From Flavobacteriales bacterium (GTDB lineage Bacteria > Bacteroidota > Bacteroidia > Flavobacteriales_D > Crocinitomicaceae): 33,708 nucleotides of DNA. Positions within the stretch are counted from its first letter, which is position 1; each line of letters starts with the position of its first letter. The stretch covers positions 1-33,708 of the forward strand of contig CANHHA010000030.1 in NCBI GenBank assembly GCA_947460825.1. Direction: 5' to 3'. This document shows positions 8,685 to 16,182 of the stretch, in pieces. The translations under genes and the position numbers were made by a program. The notes under the pieces were generated by a model. The model was not told the origin of the DNA and did no database searches. It was given only the letters and a program-made list of their open reading frames with translations.

Positions 8685-10395
8685 AAATATACCTCGCATC
8701 TAGCCTAAGCTGTTCCTCTAGGCCCATGTGATTTCGTTTGGATTTTAGTGTTAGTTCTTTTATCCATTGTGGATTGGCGCGCATTTCACGAATAATTCGT
8801 TCCTCCTCTGAATTTTGAATTATTTGTAATAGTTCAGCACTTGATTTAGTGGAACCTTGTTCCATGTCATTAATATAAATCCAGGTCTCTTGACCACTTT
8901 TTACCCTTGGATAACTGCGTAAGGCGTTCATTTTATAACCAAATACGGATAAGGTATCAATGTTTTCAACGTGGACCGCAACTTTTGCCAATTCGTTTTT
9001 ATGGTTGAAATACAGCACGGGAGAACTATTTTTAGTAAAATCAAACACGCGATTAGTTCGGGCAATAAAAATCTGTGGATCTGGATTGTACCATGACGGA
9101 TGATGGTCTAATACCCATTTCGCAATGGGCATGTGTTGGAGGTTAGACCAATCAAATTGGTTATAAGGTAAATGTACACTTAATAAAATCCCTTGAGAAA
9201 TTAAGGCCGAAACAACTAGCGGAACCCGAAATCGGATTGAAAAATCACGCATTAAATGAAACACATGAAAAAGTAAGGGTACACCCATCCAAACCGCATA
9301 CCGATTAACGATTGCCATTCCATGATTCCAGTTGTTCATAGCAGAAACCAATAAGGTCATTGACATTAAAACAAGCGGTATCAAATCCCAAAGTTCCGCT
9401 TTGCGCGTTTTGATGATTACAACCAATCGTTGTACTAACAACACCATATATAACAATAGAAATAACCCAATACTTATTATCATTCCTTGATTTAAATCAA
9501 CATAAAACCCTACAACTCGGGTCATGGAAATATTCTCCAAAGCAAGAAATCCTGCATCCTTAATCAAACTGGTAGTTCCAAATAACCTATAAAAATACAG
9601 GGAAGGAATAAAAACAATCAATCCATAAAAACCAAAAGAAAGCAAGGGTTTAATGGCGTATCGTTGTTTATTCCAAACGTATACATACATCCAAAGCAAT
9701 AGAAACACCAAGGGTTGGTTCTGCAAGGTGGCTAAGGCACACGTAAGTAACGCAAGGTGAAATCGTTCTTGATTTAAAAAAACAAAGCTCGCCATTAATA
9801 AAATAACCGTAGTTAATTCAGGATGAGTCCATGTGTTATAATAAAATGCAGCACTAAAAAACGCGGCTAAAAACAGTAATGCCTCATCAAAAACAAGCTG
9901 TTTTCGAAGGAATAGAATTAATATCAATAATAGTATCCAACAAGCAAGGTTGGTGTACTTAAATGCCTGAATAGGGTGGAGATTTAATAGATCCGTCATG
10001 AACCGAGCAGGAACATTTAATAAGGAATAAAACACAAAATGATACCCGTAAACACCCCCGTTATTGTTTCGGTAAAAACCCCCGAATTCTTTTCGAATGG
10101 AAGCTTTTGCCTTAAGCTGACCTTCTTTTAAAAAACGTTCAACCTCATCAAACGCAGCGGCTTTATAATTCGATTCCCACGATTGATGTGCAATAAAATC
10201 AGCTTTAAATGAATTAAAATCTGCAGGCAGAATCGTTGGTGTGCCGTGATTATACCACGCCTCTGTGGTTAAAACATACTCAATTCCATCACCGGTAGCA
10301 TAGGGTTCTGTGTTCGAGTAGTATCGAAACAAGCCCAGCGTAAAAAGCAAAATAACAACGCTTTTAACAACCCAACCTGGCAATTTATTGTACAT
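8662..10395 (-). CDS. Second GT-C-like membrane protein
   Basis: The product is 577 residues with one N-terminal membrane segment (~10-24). A long external loop follows, containing YATGDGIEYVLTTEAWYNHG (D36, E39), an acidic motif at the position used for catalysis in GT-C glycosyltransferases. About ten more membrane segments (~115-420) follow, then a ~150-residue soluble C-terminal domain with HHPSWYNPDPQIF. It is unrelated by obvious sequence to the protein at 5523-7196 but has the same plan, and the two flank the prenyltransferase/HAD pair. I infer a glycosyltransferase using a polyprenyl-linked sugar, with unknown acceptor. The start at 10395 lies within the end of the VTT gene (11-nt overlap), so the two are probably co-transcribed. 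The TAA-proximal end overlaps the HAD gene tail to tail. Confidence 0.6.
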   Translation of the reverse strand: MYNKLPGWVVKSVVILLFTLGLFRYYSNTEPYATGDGIEYVLTTEAWYNHGTPTILPADFNSFKADFIAHQSWESNYKAAAFDEVERFLKEGQLKAKASIRKEFGGFYRNNNGGVYGYHFVFYSLLNVPARFMTDLLNLHPIQAFKYTNLACWILLLILILFLRKQLVFDEALLFLAAFFSAAFYYNTWTHPELTTVILLMASFVFLNQERFHLALLTCALATLQNQPLVFLLLWMYVYVWNKQRYAIKPLLSFGFYGLIVFIPSLYFYRLFGTTSLIKDAGFLALENISMTRVVGFYVDLNQGMIISIGLFLLLYMVLLVQRLVVIIKTRKAELWDLIPLVLMSMTLLVSAMNNWNHGMAIVNRYAVWMGVPLLFHVFHLMRDFSIRFRVPLVVSALISQGILLSVHLPYNQFDWSNLQHMPIAKWVLDHHPSWYNPDPQIFIARTNRVFDFTKNSSPVLYFNHKNELAKVAVHVENIDTLSVFGYKMNALRSYPRVKSGQETWIYINDMEQGSTKSSAELLQIIQNSEEERIIREMRANPQWIKELTLKSKRNHMGLEEQLRLDARYIFNENHPR

Positions 10396-10816
10396 ATAAA
10401 TAAAAGAGAAGAATTAATAAATACCGTGCAAATTTGCCGATAAAGATAAATAAGAAGGTTGGTTTCCATGCTGTTTTAAAAAAACCTAAGGCAACCGCGA
10501 TTACATCACCAACCAATGGCAGCCAAGTACCAAGGGCTAACCAAACCCCATAGTGCTTGACCTTATGCTCCCAGCGTGAAATTTGATCTTCTGTAACACG
10601 AATTTTTGCTAACCACTCGGGTTTTCCTAAATAACCAATGCCATAATTTAAATACCCTCCCAGCGTGTTTCCTGTAGTTGCAACAAATAAACAAACCCAA
10701 GGGTTAAAAGAAAAAAGCATCGCAATGAACACTGCTTCCGAAGCAATAGGAAGTATGGTTGCAGCTAAAAATGAGGCAACAAACAAACCAATATATCCCC
10801 ATTCAATCCAATCCAT
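10385..10816 (-). CDS. YqaA-type VTT (SNARE-associated/DedA-like) membrane protein
   Basis: The product is 143 residues with three to four hydrophobic helices. Sequence landmarks of the YqaA branch of the VTT/DedA superfamily are present: PIASEAVFIAM near residue 25, GNTLGGYLNYGIGYLG (~49-64), then a Lys/Arg helix and HYGVWLALGTWLPLVGDVIAVALGFF (~88-113). VTT proteins act in membrane-lipid and undecaprenyl-phosphate handling. Given its overlap with the GT-C-like gene, a role in recycling or flipping polyprenyl carriers is an attractive but unproven inference. The length is normal for YqaA (about 140-150). The ATG directly abuts the T-tract of a terminator hairpin, leaving no room for a normal leader. 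No alternative start fits the family. Confidence 0.8.
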   Translation of the reverse strand: MDWIEWGYIGLFVASFLAATILPIASEAVFIAMLFSFNPWVCLFVATTGNTLGGYLNYGIGYLGKPEWLAKIRVTEDQISRWEHKVKHYGVWLALGTWLPLVGDVIAVALGFFKTAWKPTFLFIFIGKFARYLLILLFYLYVQ

Positions 10817-10841
10817 AAAAAAAGGCCGGATAACCGGCCTT
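10817..10841 (-). terminator. Intrinsic terminator after the T9SS cargo gene
   Basis: On the minus strand AAGGCCGG-TTAT-CCGGCCTT forms a perfect 8-bp stem (10841-10834 and 10829-10822) with a 4-nt loop, followed by seven Ts (10823-10817, the first shared with the stem). It lies 19 nt after the stop of the cargo gene at 10861. The T-run ends at the base before the ATG of the VTT gene. On the plus strand the hairpin is not followed by Ts. Confidence 0.85.
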
Positions 10842-10860
10842 AATTAGTTGTAATTACTTT

Positions 10861-12681
10861 TTATTTTTTGGTGAATTTACGTGTAGCAAACCCATCATTT
10901 GTTGTAATCTTTACGGTATATAATCCTGCAGACAATTCATTAATCGACACCTGCTCAACTGATACGCCATTTGAAGCATTGAACGATGTTTCTTTTACTT
11001 TGCTTCCTGCTGCATTATAAATTGCTATTACGCCAGTTGTTGCGTTGTTGATTTCCATTTTAACATTCAACACCTCATTCGCTGGATTTGGATAAACCAC
11101 GGTAGCAATACTTGCCGATTCTTCGTTTATACCAATCGTTGGATCGAAATTCATTCTAACCCAAGGTGTACCTGTTTGATAATACCACACATTGTCAATA
11201 TAATCAAAGAAGAGGGAGGTCCCCGGCTCAGATGTACCTGCATTTACAACTCTCAACCCTTGACTTAATGCCCCCATAACCGCTAAATAGGTGGTATTTG
11301 GAAGCATATTTACTGGAACATTCAACATGAGCATTTTGTTTACATTTAAATCTGCTGCAGTTACGATATATGGATCTGATTCAGATTCAAAAACAAAGTC
11401 ATCCAAGACTGCATCATATGAATACAGTTTCACAAACACCTCTGTTCCTACCGTCGTTCCGCTCGCTCCACCTAACATTCTAACGTCAATTCCTTTTAAG
11501 GTTTGAGCGGTCCAAATATCAAATAAATTTCCCGCCTCAAAACCATCAATTCCGTTAGATGTAGAACCGGCTGGGGTTCCATTATCACGCGCATAGATGT
11601 AGTTAGTTACACTAAATGCTGTATTAGCGATTACGTTATTTGCTGGTACGTCGTCTGTTGAATCTGCCGTCAACGCATGTACTACTGTATAATTTCCAAG
11701 GGCAGCCGGAGTAAAGGGATTGCTTACCGTTAACGTTGCGGTATCTAACGAAGGAATTGTTGTTGCTGGACTTGATGATGTAAATGCACCCCCGTTTACG
11801 TTAATGCTATATTGAACACCCGGTTGGCTGTTAATTCCGCCATTGAATGCGTTAATTTCAAAATCAATGGGTGCGATTTGTGTCGTTGGGATTTGGAAAT
11901 ACGGAAGCCCCGCCGTTCCCCAGTATTTTGAAGTAATGCTTAGGTCGTTCGTTGGATTAGTAACAATCTTAACGTTATCAATATACCAACCATAGGTAAT
12001 CCAAACATTCGCATTTGCTGCTTGAGCCGGATAGTTAGTGGTCCAACTAAAACGAATCCAAACGTTTCCTGGATTGGCCGGTAATACGGTTGCAAGGTTG
12101 ATTATTTTAACATCTGGGTTTGTGTACGGTGTACCTCCCGATGCGGAAAGAACGGGTTTGTCTAAATTGTTTCCAACAGAGAAAAAGTTGGTTCCGTCTG
12201 TACTGATTTGAATGTCTTGTAGGTCATTGAATCGCGCACCAAACTGCTCAAACGATAAACTTACTTGATTTGTTCCTCCAAGTGCTGCAATATTTATTGG
12301 AGCGGCGGTAGTTAAATTGTATGTAACGGCTAAGGCTTGAGTTCCTGGAGTTAGTGTAGGGTCCCCATTAACCAATTCCGCATATTTTCCACCACCGGTT
12401 GAAGTAATTCCATTGGCAGACCACCATCCATCAGAGGTGTTATTAATATTCCAACCAAAATCAATTCCAGCCTGACCGCTGTTGTCCACGGTCCAATTCG
12501 CCGCGTTATCAAAATTGTCTGACCAAAGGGTAACACCAAGTGTTTTAGTATTTGCTTCGGGCTTAGCTGTAATTGTATTAGAGGCCGGTGCTAAAGCATT
12601 CGCTGAGGGCACCCGCGGCTTTTTTTGTGCGTAAGACATCGCACTTATTGCCATTAAAGAAAAGAGTAAAGTTTTTTTCAT
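10861..12681 (-). CDS. Secreted T9SS cargo protein with jelly-roll-like domain and sorting domain
   Basis: The product is 606 residues. It starts MKKTLLFSLMAISAMSYAQ, a clear signal peptide. Residues ~50-240 (LWSDNFDNAANWTVDN ... VWIRFSWTTN ... GWYIDNVKIV) resemble the MAM/jelly-roll domains that open many Bacteroidetes secreted proteins. Residues ~250-375 look like an Ig/CARDB-like beta domain (YSINVNGGAFTSSSPATTIP ... LGNYTVVHAL). From ~528 (VVYPNPANEVLNVKMEI ... LSAGLYTVKI ... RKFTKK) it has a typical T9SS type A sorting domain, so it is expected to be exported and surface-anchored or released. No catalytic motif is visible and the function is unknown. It is followed by a strong terminator at 10817-10841. 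The gap to the upstream gene is 220 bases shorter than typical regulatory regions would allow (47 bp), and TATTTTTA in it is only a near match to a -7 box. Confidence 0.8.
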   Translation of the reverse strand: MKKTLLFSLMAISAMSYAQKKPRVPSANALAPASNTITAKPEANTKTLGVTLWSDNFDNAANWTVDNSGQAGIDFGWNINNTSDGWWSANGITSTGGGKYAELVNGDPTLTPGTQALAVTYNLTTAAPINIAALGGTNQVSLSFEQFGARFNDLQDIQISTDGTNFFSVGNNLDKPVLSASGGTPYTNPDVKIINLATVLPANPGNVWIRFSWTTNYPAQAANANVWITYGWYIDNVKIVTNPTNDLSITSKYWGTAGLPYFQIPTTQIAPIDFEINAFNGGINSQPGVQYSINVNGGAFTSSSPATTIPSLDTATLTVSNPFTPAALGNYTVVHALTADSTDDVPANNVIANTAFSVTNYIYARDNGTPAGSTSNGIDGFEAGNLFDIWTAQTLKGIDVRMLGGASGTTVGTEVFVKLYSYDAVLDDFVFESESDPYIVTAADLNVNKMLMLNVPVNMLPNTTYLAVMGALSQGLRVVNAGTSEPGTSLFFDYIDNVWYYQTGTPWVRMNFDPTIGINEESASIATVVYPNPANEVLNVKMEINNATTGVIAIYNAAGSKVKETSFNASNGVSVEQVSINELSAGLYTVKITTNDGFATRKFTKK

Positions 12682-12728
12682 GGGTTAATTTTAATTATTG
12701 TTCACGTAAAAATAGGTAAAAAATTAAT

Positions 12729-13508
12729 TTATCCTTTTCTTTCCTTAAGAAAAGGAAGTAATTTTCTAAATTCCATCAATTGTTCGAATGAAATATTCTG
12801 AATCATTAACACTTCTTCCATGTGGATTGGCGGTTGAATGTAATTACCATCAGCGGCAATTAAGCACGAATGTCCCTCATAGGCTATTTGATTTCCATCG
12901 ATACCAACTCGATTCACTGCAGCGACATAGCATTGATTCTCAATAGCCCTAGCCACCAATAATGAATCCCAGTGAGCAATTCTGCGGCTGGGCCAATTTG
13001 CAACATATAACAACAAATCATAGGCTGCCCCTCCTTCTGTGACTCGATTTCTTGATCCTTCGGGAAAACGAAGATCAAAACAAATCTGAAGATTTATTTT
13101 CCAACCTTTAAAAGTCACCATGGTTTGGTTATTTCCAGGTTTAAACACCGAATCTTCGCCAGCAAAAGCAAATAAATGTTGTTTGTCATAATGTGCAATC
13201 ACCCTTCCTTCTGAAACAAACACACCACGGTTGTAGAATTCTCCGCCAGACTTAATTAATAAAGACGTATAGAACGCCGTGTTATAGTGCAATGATTGTT
13301 CCTCCAACCATAAAACGGATGATGAATTATCCCATTCCTCCGCATGTTCCTCGGCGTTCATGCTAAATCCCGTAAAAGCCATTTCGGGAATTAATATTAA
13401 GTCGGCACCGGATTGTTTTGTTAGTGCCGATTTAATCCTGTTCCTGTTTTCTGTTGGATTTTGCCACGCTTGGTCCAATTGAAGTAAACCAATTACTAAA
13501 TCTTGCAT
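12729..13508 (-). CDS. Omega-amidase, YafV-like nitrilase-family hydrolase
   Basis: The product is 259 residues from the ATG at 13508. The carbon-nitrogen hydrolase triad is visible: Glu42 in IPEMAFTGF, Lys109 in YDKQHLF and Cys143 in CFDLRFP. Omega-amidases hydrolyse alpha-ketoglutaramate or alpha-ketosuccinamate to the keto acid and ammonia, pulling glutamine transaminases forward. The aminotransferase gene immediately upstream overlaps it by 13 nt, matching the YbdL/YafV functional pairing, so the product probably completes a glutamine-driven methionine salvage step. The longer reading frame to 13556 would add 16 basic residues lying inside the aminotransferase gene and unlike the family N-terminus, so I reject it. 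A different amide substrate cannot be excluded. Confidence 0.85.
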   Translation of the reverse strand: MQDLVIGLLQLDQAWQNPTENRNRIKSALTKQSGADLILIPEMAFTGFSMNAEEHAEEWDNSSSVLWLEEQSLHYNTAFYTSLLIKSGGEFYNRGVFVSEGRVIAHYDKQHLFAFAGEDSVFKPGNNQTMVTFKGWKINLQICFDLRFPEGSRNRVTEGGAAYDLLLYVANWPSRRIAHWDSLLVARAIENQCYVAAVNRVGIDGNQIAYEGHSCLIAADGNYIQPPIHMEEVLMIQNISFEQLMEFRKLLPFLKERKG

Positions 13509-14623
13509 AGTTTTTCTAAGGCGTTGGTGAGCGTTTCGTGATCCTTTGCGAAACACAAACGAATGTGATTAAGGTCTTTCTTCGATTTATAAAATACCGA
13601 AAGAGGGATGGCCGCTACGCCGTGTTCCTTAATTAACCACATACAGAAATCTACATCATTTTGAGTAGAAATCTGACTGTAATCAACCGTTTGAAAATAG
13701 GTGCCTTCGCAGGGTAAGCACGTAAGTCTACTCGCTGATAGTCCTTGTCTGAAATACATCATTCGTTCTTCATATTCGGCTCGAATTAATGCTGGATTAA
13801 AGGTTGGTAGATACCTAGAAATCGCATCTTGCATGACTGAATTCACACTGAATACTAAATACTGATGCACATTTAATATGCGCTGCATTAAAGGTGTTGG
13901 GGCGCTCAAATACCCCATTTTCCACCCAGTAACCTGAAGGGTTTTTCCAAAGGAAGAGACCACGACGGAACGCGTTCTTAACGCTTCGTAAGCTCTTACC
14001 GAAATATGTGCGCTTGAATAGGTTAAATACTCATACACCTCATCAGACAGTATCGTAAGCTTTGGATTCATAGAAACTAGGTGTATAAGCTGTGAAAAGT
14101 CTGCTTCTGTCCATACACGACCGCTTGGGTTATGTGGGCTGTTGATAATAAGCAGCCTTGTTTTTGAGTTTACCGCCGAAGTAATTGCTTGCCAATCTGG
14201 TAAAAAATCGCGCCCAAGTTCGACATGCACTGGAGTTCCCCCCACTAACAAAACCGGGGTTTCATAACAATCGTAGCATGGATCTAAAAGCACCACCTCA
14301 TCCCCCGTGGAAACTAGCGCTTGAACCGTTGTGAAAATTGCTTGGGTAGCGCCTGCAGTAATTAAAATTTCATCCGTCGTGATTGGGTATCCGTTGTGTT
14401 GTTCAATGAAGTGTTTAATTGCCGTTCGTAAGGACAACTGACCTTGATATGGGGCGTATTGATGTGCACCCCCTTGTGCTGCCTCAGAAACCGCATCACG
14501 TAGGGTTTGGTCTATTGGGAAATTGGGAAAACCTTGTGCTAAGTTTATAGCCCCGTATTCATTCGCTAATTGCGTCATTACCGAAAAAATACTTGGCGTT
14601 GAAGGGATTGATAGCGTGGCCAT
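13496..14623 (-). CDS. Methionine (glutamine) aminotransferase, YbdL-like, PLP-dependent
   Basis: The product is a 375-residue fold-type I aminotransferase. Landmarks: INLAQGFPNFP (26-36), AGATQAIF (90-97), NSPHNPSGRVW (161-171), SDEVYEYL (193-200), the PLP-binding Lys227 in SSFGKTLQVTGWKMGY and the C-terminal substrate Arg in NHIRLCF. The QGFPNF and SPHNPSG patterns and the length fit the YbdL/kynurenine-aminotransferase group, which transaminates methionine, phenylalanine or glutamine. The downstream omega-amidase removes the keto-amide product formed when glutamine is donor. ATG overlaps the upstream peptidase stop as TAATG, so the three genes form one tightly coupled run. Exact substrate is inferred. 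Confidence 0.87.
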   Translation of the reverse strand: MATLSIPSTPSIFSVMTQLANEYGAINLAQGFPNFPIDQTLRDAVSEAAQGGAHQYAPYQGQLSLRTAIKHFIEQHNGYPITTDEILITAGATQAIFTTVQALVSTGDEVVLLDPCYDCYETPVLLVGGTPVHVELGRDFLPDWQAITSAVNSKTRLLIINSPHNPSGRVWTEADFSQLIHLVSMNPKLTILSDEVYEYLTYSSAHISVRAYEALRTRSVVVSSFGKTLQVTGWKMGYLSAPTPLMQRILNVHQYLVFSVNSVMQDAISRYLPTFNPALIRAEYEERMMYFRQGLSASRLTCLPCEGTYFQTVDYSQISTQNDVDFCMWLIKEHGVAAIPLSVFYKSKKDLNHIRLCFAKDHETLTNALEKLCKI

Positions 14624-16074
14624 TAGTGAGATAGAAAATAGGATAAATGAATATCTTTACCCGATTGAATGTCGCTTAAGGTCGGGATAAGTAAAACCGT
14701 AGGGGCGATTGGTTTGTTACTCGTTGGGTCGGATAGCGCATTAACTTTCATGGTAGAAATCATAATAGGAAGTGCGGTATTGTTTAAATACACGGTTACT
14801 GGATTCGCAAAGGTTCCTGTCTGGGTTCCTGAGGCAGGCGTTCCCACAATACTTCCTCTGTCAACCGTCGCAAACCAGGCTGCAAAATTTGCCGAAGCGG
14901 ACATGGACATCCCGTTAATAAACAAGGTGCACTTGCCTCTGAATTCTTGCTTATAGCGATTACTAAGGATTGGTTCATTAAGTACTGTATCTATGGTTCC
15001 TTTTGGGCTGTTATAAAAATCCCATTCTTGCGCAATTGCTCCATTGGGATAATACCACTTCGCCGCGCGCTTGAACCGCCATTTCTGAACCTTTGATAGC
15101 TGTTCAAAGCGATCGTAATCACTTCGTTTGTACACGTAATTATTGCTATATTTTGTGCCTTCAGGGACTAGAAAACTCATCAAGTATTCTTGTAAAAGGA
15201 TATACCCTCCTGTATTATTTCTCAAATCTATGGCCAAGGATTCAATGCTATCCATTTTAATGTGCTTAAACACCTCATCCATTCTTTTTTTAAATGGGCC
15301 AAGGGAGGTCGGCGAGAAGGATGAAATACTCAATACCCCTTTATTTTCGAACCTGGTATACGTGATTTTTGCATCCGCTCCTAAAAACTCCGAAGCATTA
15401 AGTGCCTTTCTCAAGCGGGGACGATTTATATCTTTAGTAAGGGTGTCTCCGTTAAATGCATAGCTTACACGTGCCCTCTTTGTGGGGCTTTGGATGTTCA
15501 AAATTCCTGACAACACATGGGTAGATAATTCCTTTTGCGCTGTAGTTGAATACCCTTCGATGGGCGAAAAACACAGGGCTGAATTAATGCTGTTCATGGG
15601 AACATCATCGTTAAAGGATAAGAGTTCGGCGCCTTTCGGAATCATCGTTTTCCAGGACTTAGTGATCACAAATTTGTTGTTCATCTGGGCAAGTACAAAG
15701 GGGAAATAATATCTTTTCCGACGCTCATAAACCAATAATTCACGAACATTAAAAAACGTGTGTGAATCTCTGATTTTTAATAGATAATCGTTCAAAATCT
15801 GGGTGAATTCCAACAGTGTTTTATCGGTACCACAACGTTGTATGGCTTGTAAAAATGCCGAATCTAAGGCTGAGGGGGTTGTATACCGATAGGCATCAGG
15901 GTGGATTTCCTGCAGGCGATCTTTTAATTCTTTAAGGTCTTCAATAAGCGCGGAAGAACAAATTTTATCCCGAACAGGATCGGTATTATGCCGAAACACA
16001 AAGGATTTACAGGATTGAGCAAACCCCGAGGGAAGACAGAAGAAAAAGCAACAATACCATAAAAAATTTCGCAT
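14623..16074 (-). CDS. Exported S41-family (tail-specific protease-like) peptidase
   Basis: The product is 483 residues from the ATG at 16074 (MRNFLWYCCFFFCLPSGFAQ, signal peptide). An N-terminal helical region with LKIRDSHTFF corresponds to the LxDxHT element of S41 peptidases. The C-terminal half carries LAIDLRNNTGGY (~281-292) and TLFINGMSMSASANFAAWF (~383-401), where the SxSA core holds the expected nucleophile Ser. It is followed by GTPASGTQTGTF where classical members have GxxTxGK, so the usual catalytic Lys is absent. It may use the alternative tetrad seen in some S41 members or be non-catalytic. A TTG 9 nt upstream of the ATG sits in a candidate -7 box and is an unlikely start. The link with the aminotransferase and omega-amidase is by operon only. 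Confidence 0.72.
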   Translation of the reverse strand: MRNFLWYCCFFFCLPSGFAQSCKSFVFRHNTDPVRDKICSSALIEDLKELKDRLQEIHPDAYRYTTPSALDSAFLQAIQRCGTDKTLLEFTQILNDYLLKIRDSHTFFNVRELLVYERRKRYYFPFVLAQMNNKFVITKSWKTMIPKGAELLSFNDDVPMNSINSALCFSPIEGYSTTAQKELSTHVLSGILNIQSPTKRARVSYAFNGDTLTKDINRPRLRKALNASEFLGADAKITYTRFENKGVLSISSFSPTSLGPFKKRMDEVFKHIKMDSIESLAIDLRNNTGGYILLQEYLMSFLVPEGTKYSNNYVYKRSDYDRFEQLSKVQKWRFKRAAKWYYPNGAIAQEWDFYNSPKGTIDTVLNEPILSNRYKQEFRGKCTLFINGMSMSASANFAAWFATVDRGSIVGTPASGTQTGTFANPVTVYLNNTALPIMISTMKVNALSDPTSNKPIAPTVLLIPTLSDIQSGKDIHLSYFLSH

Positions 16075-16080
16075 GAAGTA

Positions 16081-16088
16081 CAAAAATA
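16081..16088 (-). promoter_or_regulatory. Candidate -7 element six bases before the S41 peptidase ATG
   Basis: The minus strand reads TATTTTTG, matching TAnnTTTG, then TACTTC and the ATG at 16074. The transcript would start at or next to the start codon. No clear -33 TTG is present at 17-23 nt upstream. Confidence 0.35.
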
Positions 16089-16137
16089 GAAAAGCTACGC
16101 ATGTAGCCTAGATTACGAACATATTAATTTTCTTTTT

Positions 16138-16163
16138 GGGGTTTATTAAACCCCTATATTTTT
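16138..16163 (+). promoter_or_regulatory. Perfect palindrome GGGGTTT-ATT-AAACCCC with T-tract in divergent gap
   Basis: Arms 16138-16144 and 16148-16154 pair perfectly around a 3-nt centre, followed on the plus strand by TATATTTTTT. No plus-strand gene lies upstream, so it is unlikely to end one. It may be a leader attenuator, a terminator for antisense transcription, or an operator: TTG at 16136-16138 and TATATTTT at 16155-16162 bracket it like -33 and imperfect -7 elements. Function undecided. Confidence 0.4.
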
Positions 16164-16182
16164 TAATTTAACCGCCAAATTT

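Noticed and set aside
13509..13556. Longer start for the omega-amidase at 13556
   Set aside because: The extra 16 residues are basic, lie inside the aminotransferase gene and precede the well-conserved family N-terminus at Met 13508.
16094..16107. Inverted repeat GCTAC-GCAT-GTAGC upstream of the S41 peptidase gene
   Set aside because: Only a 5-bp stem, without T-tract or repeated copies; it lies in the spacer of a candidate promoter and could be chance.
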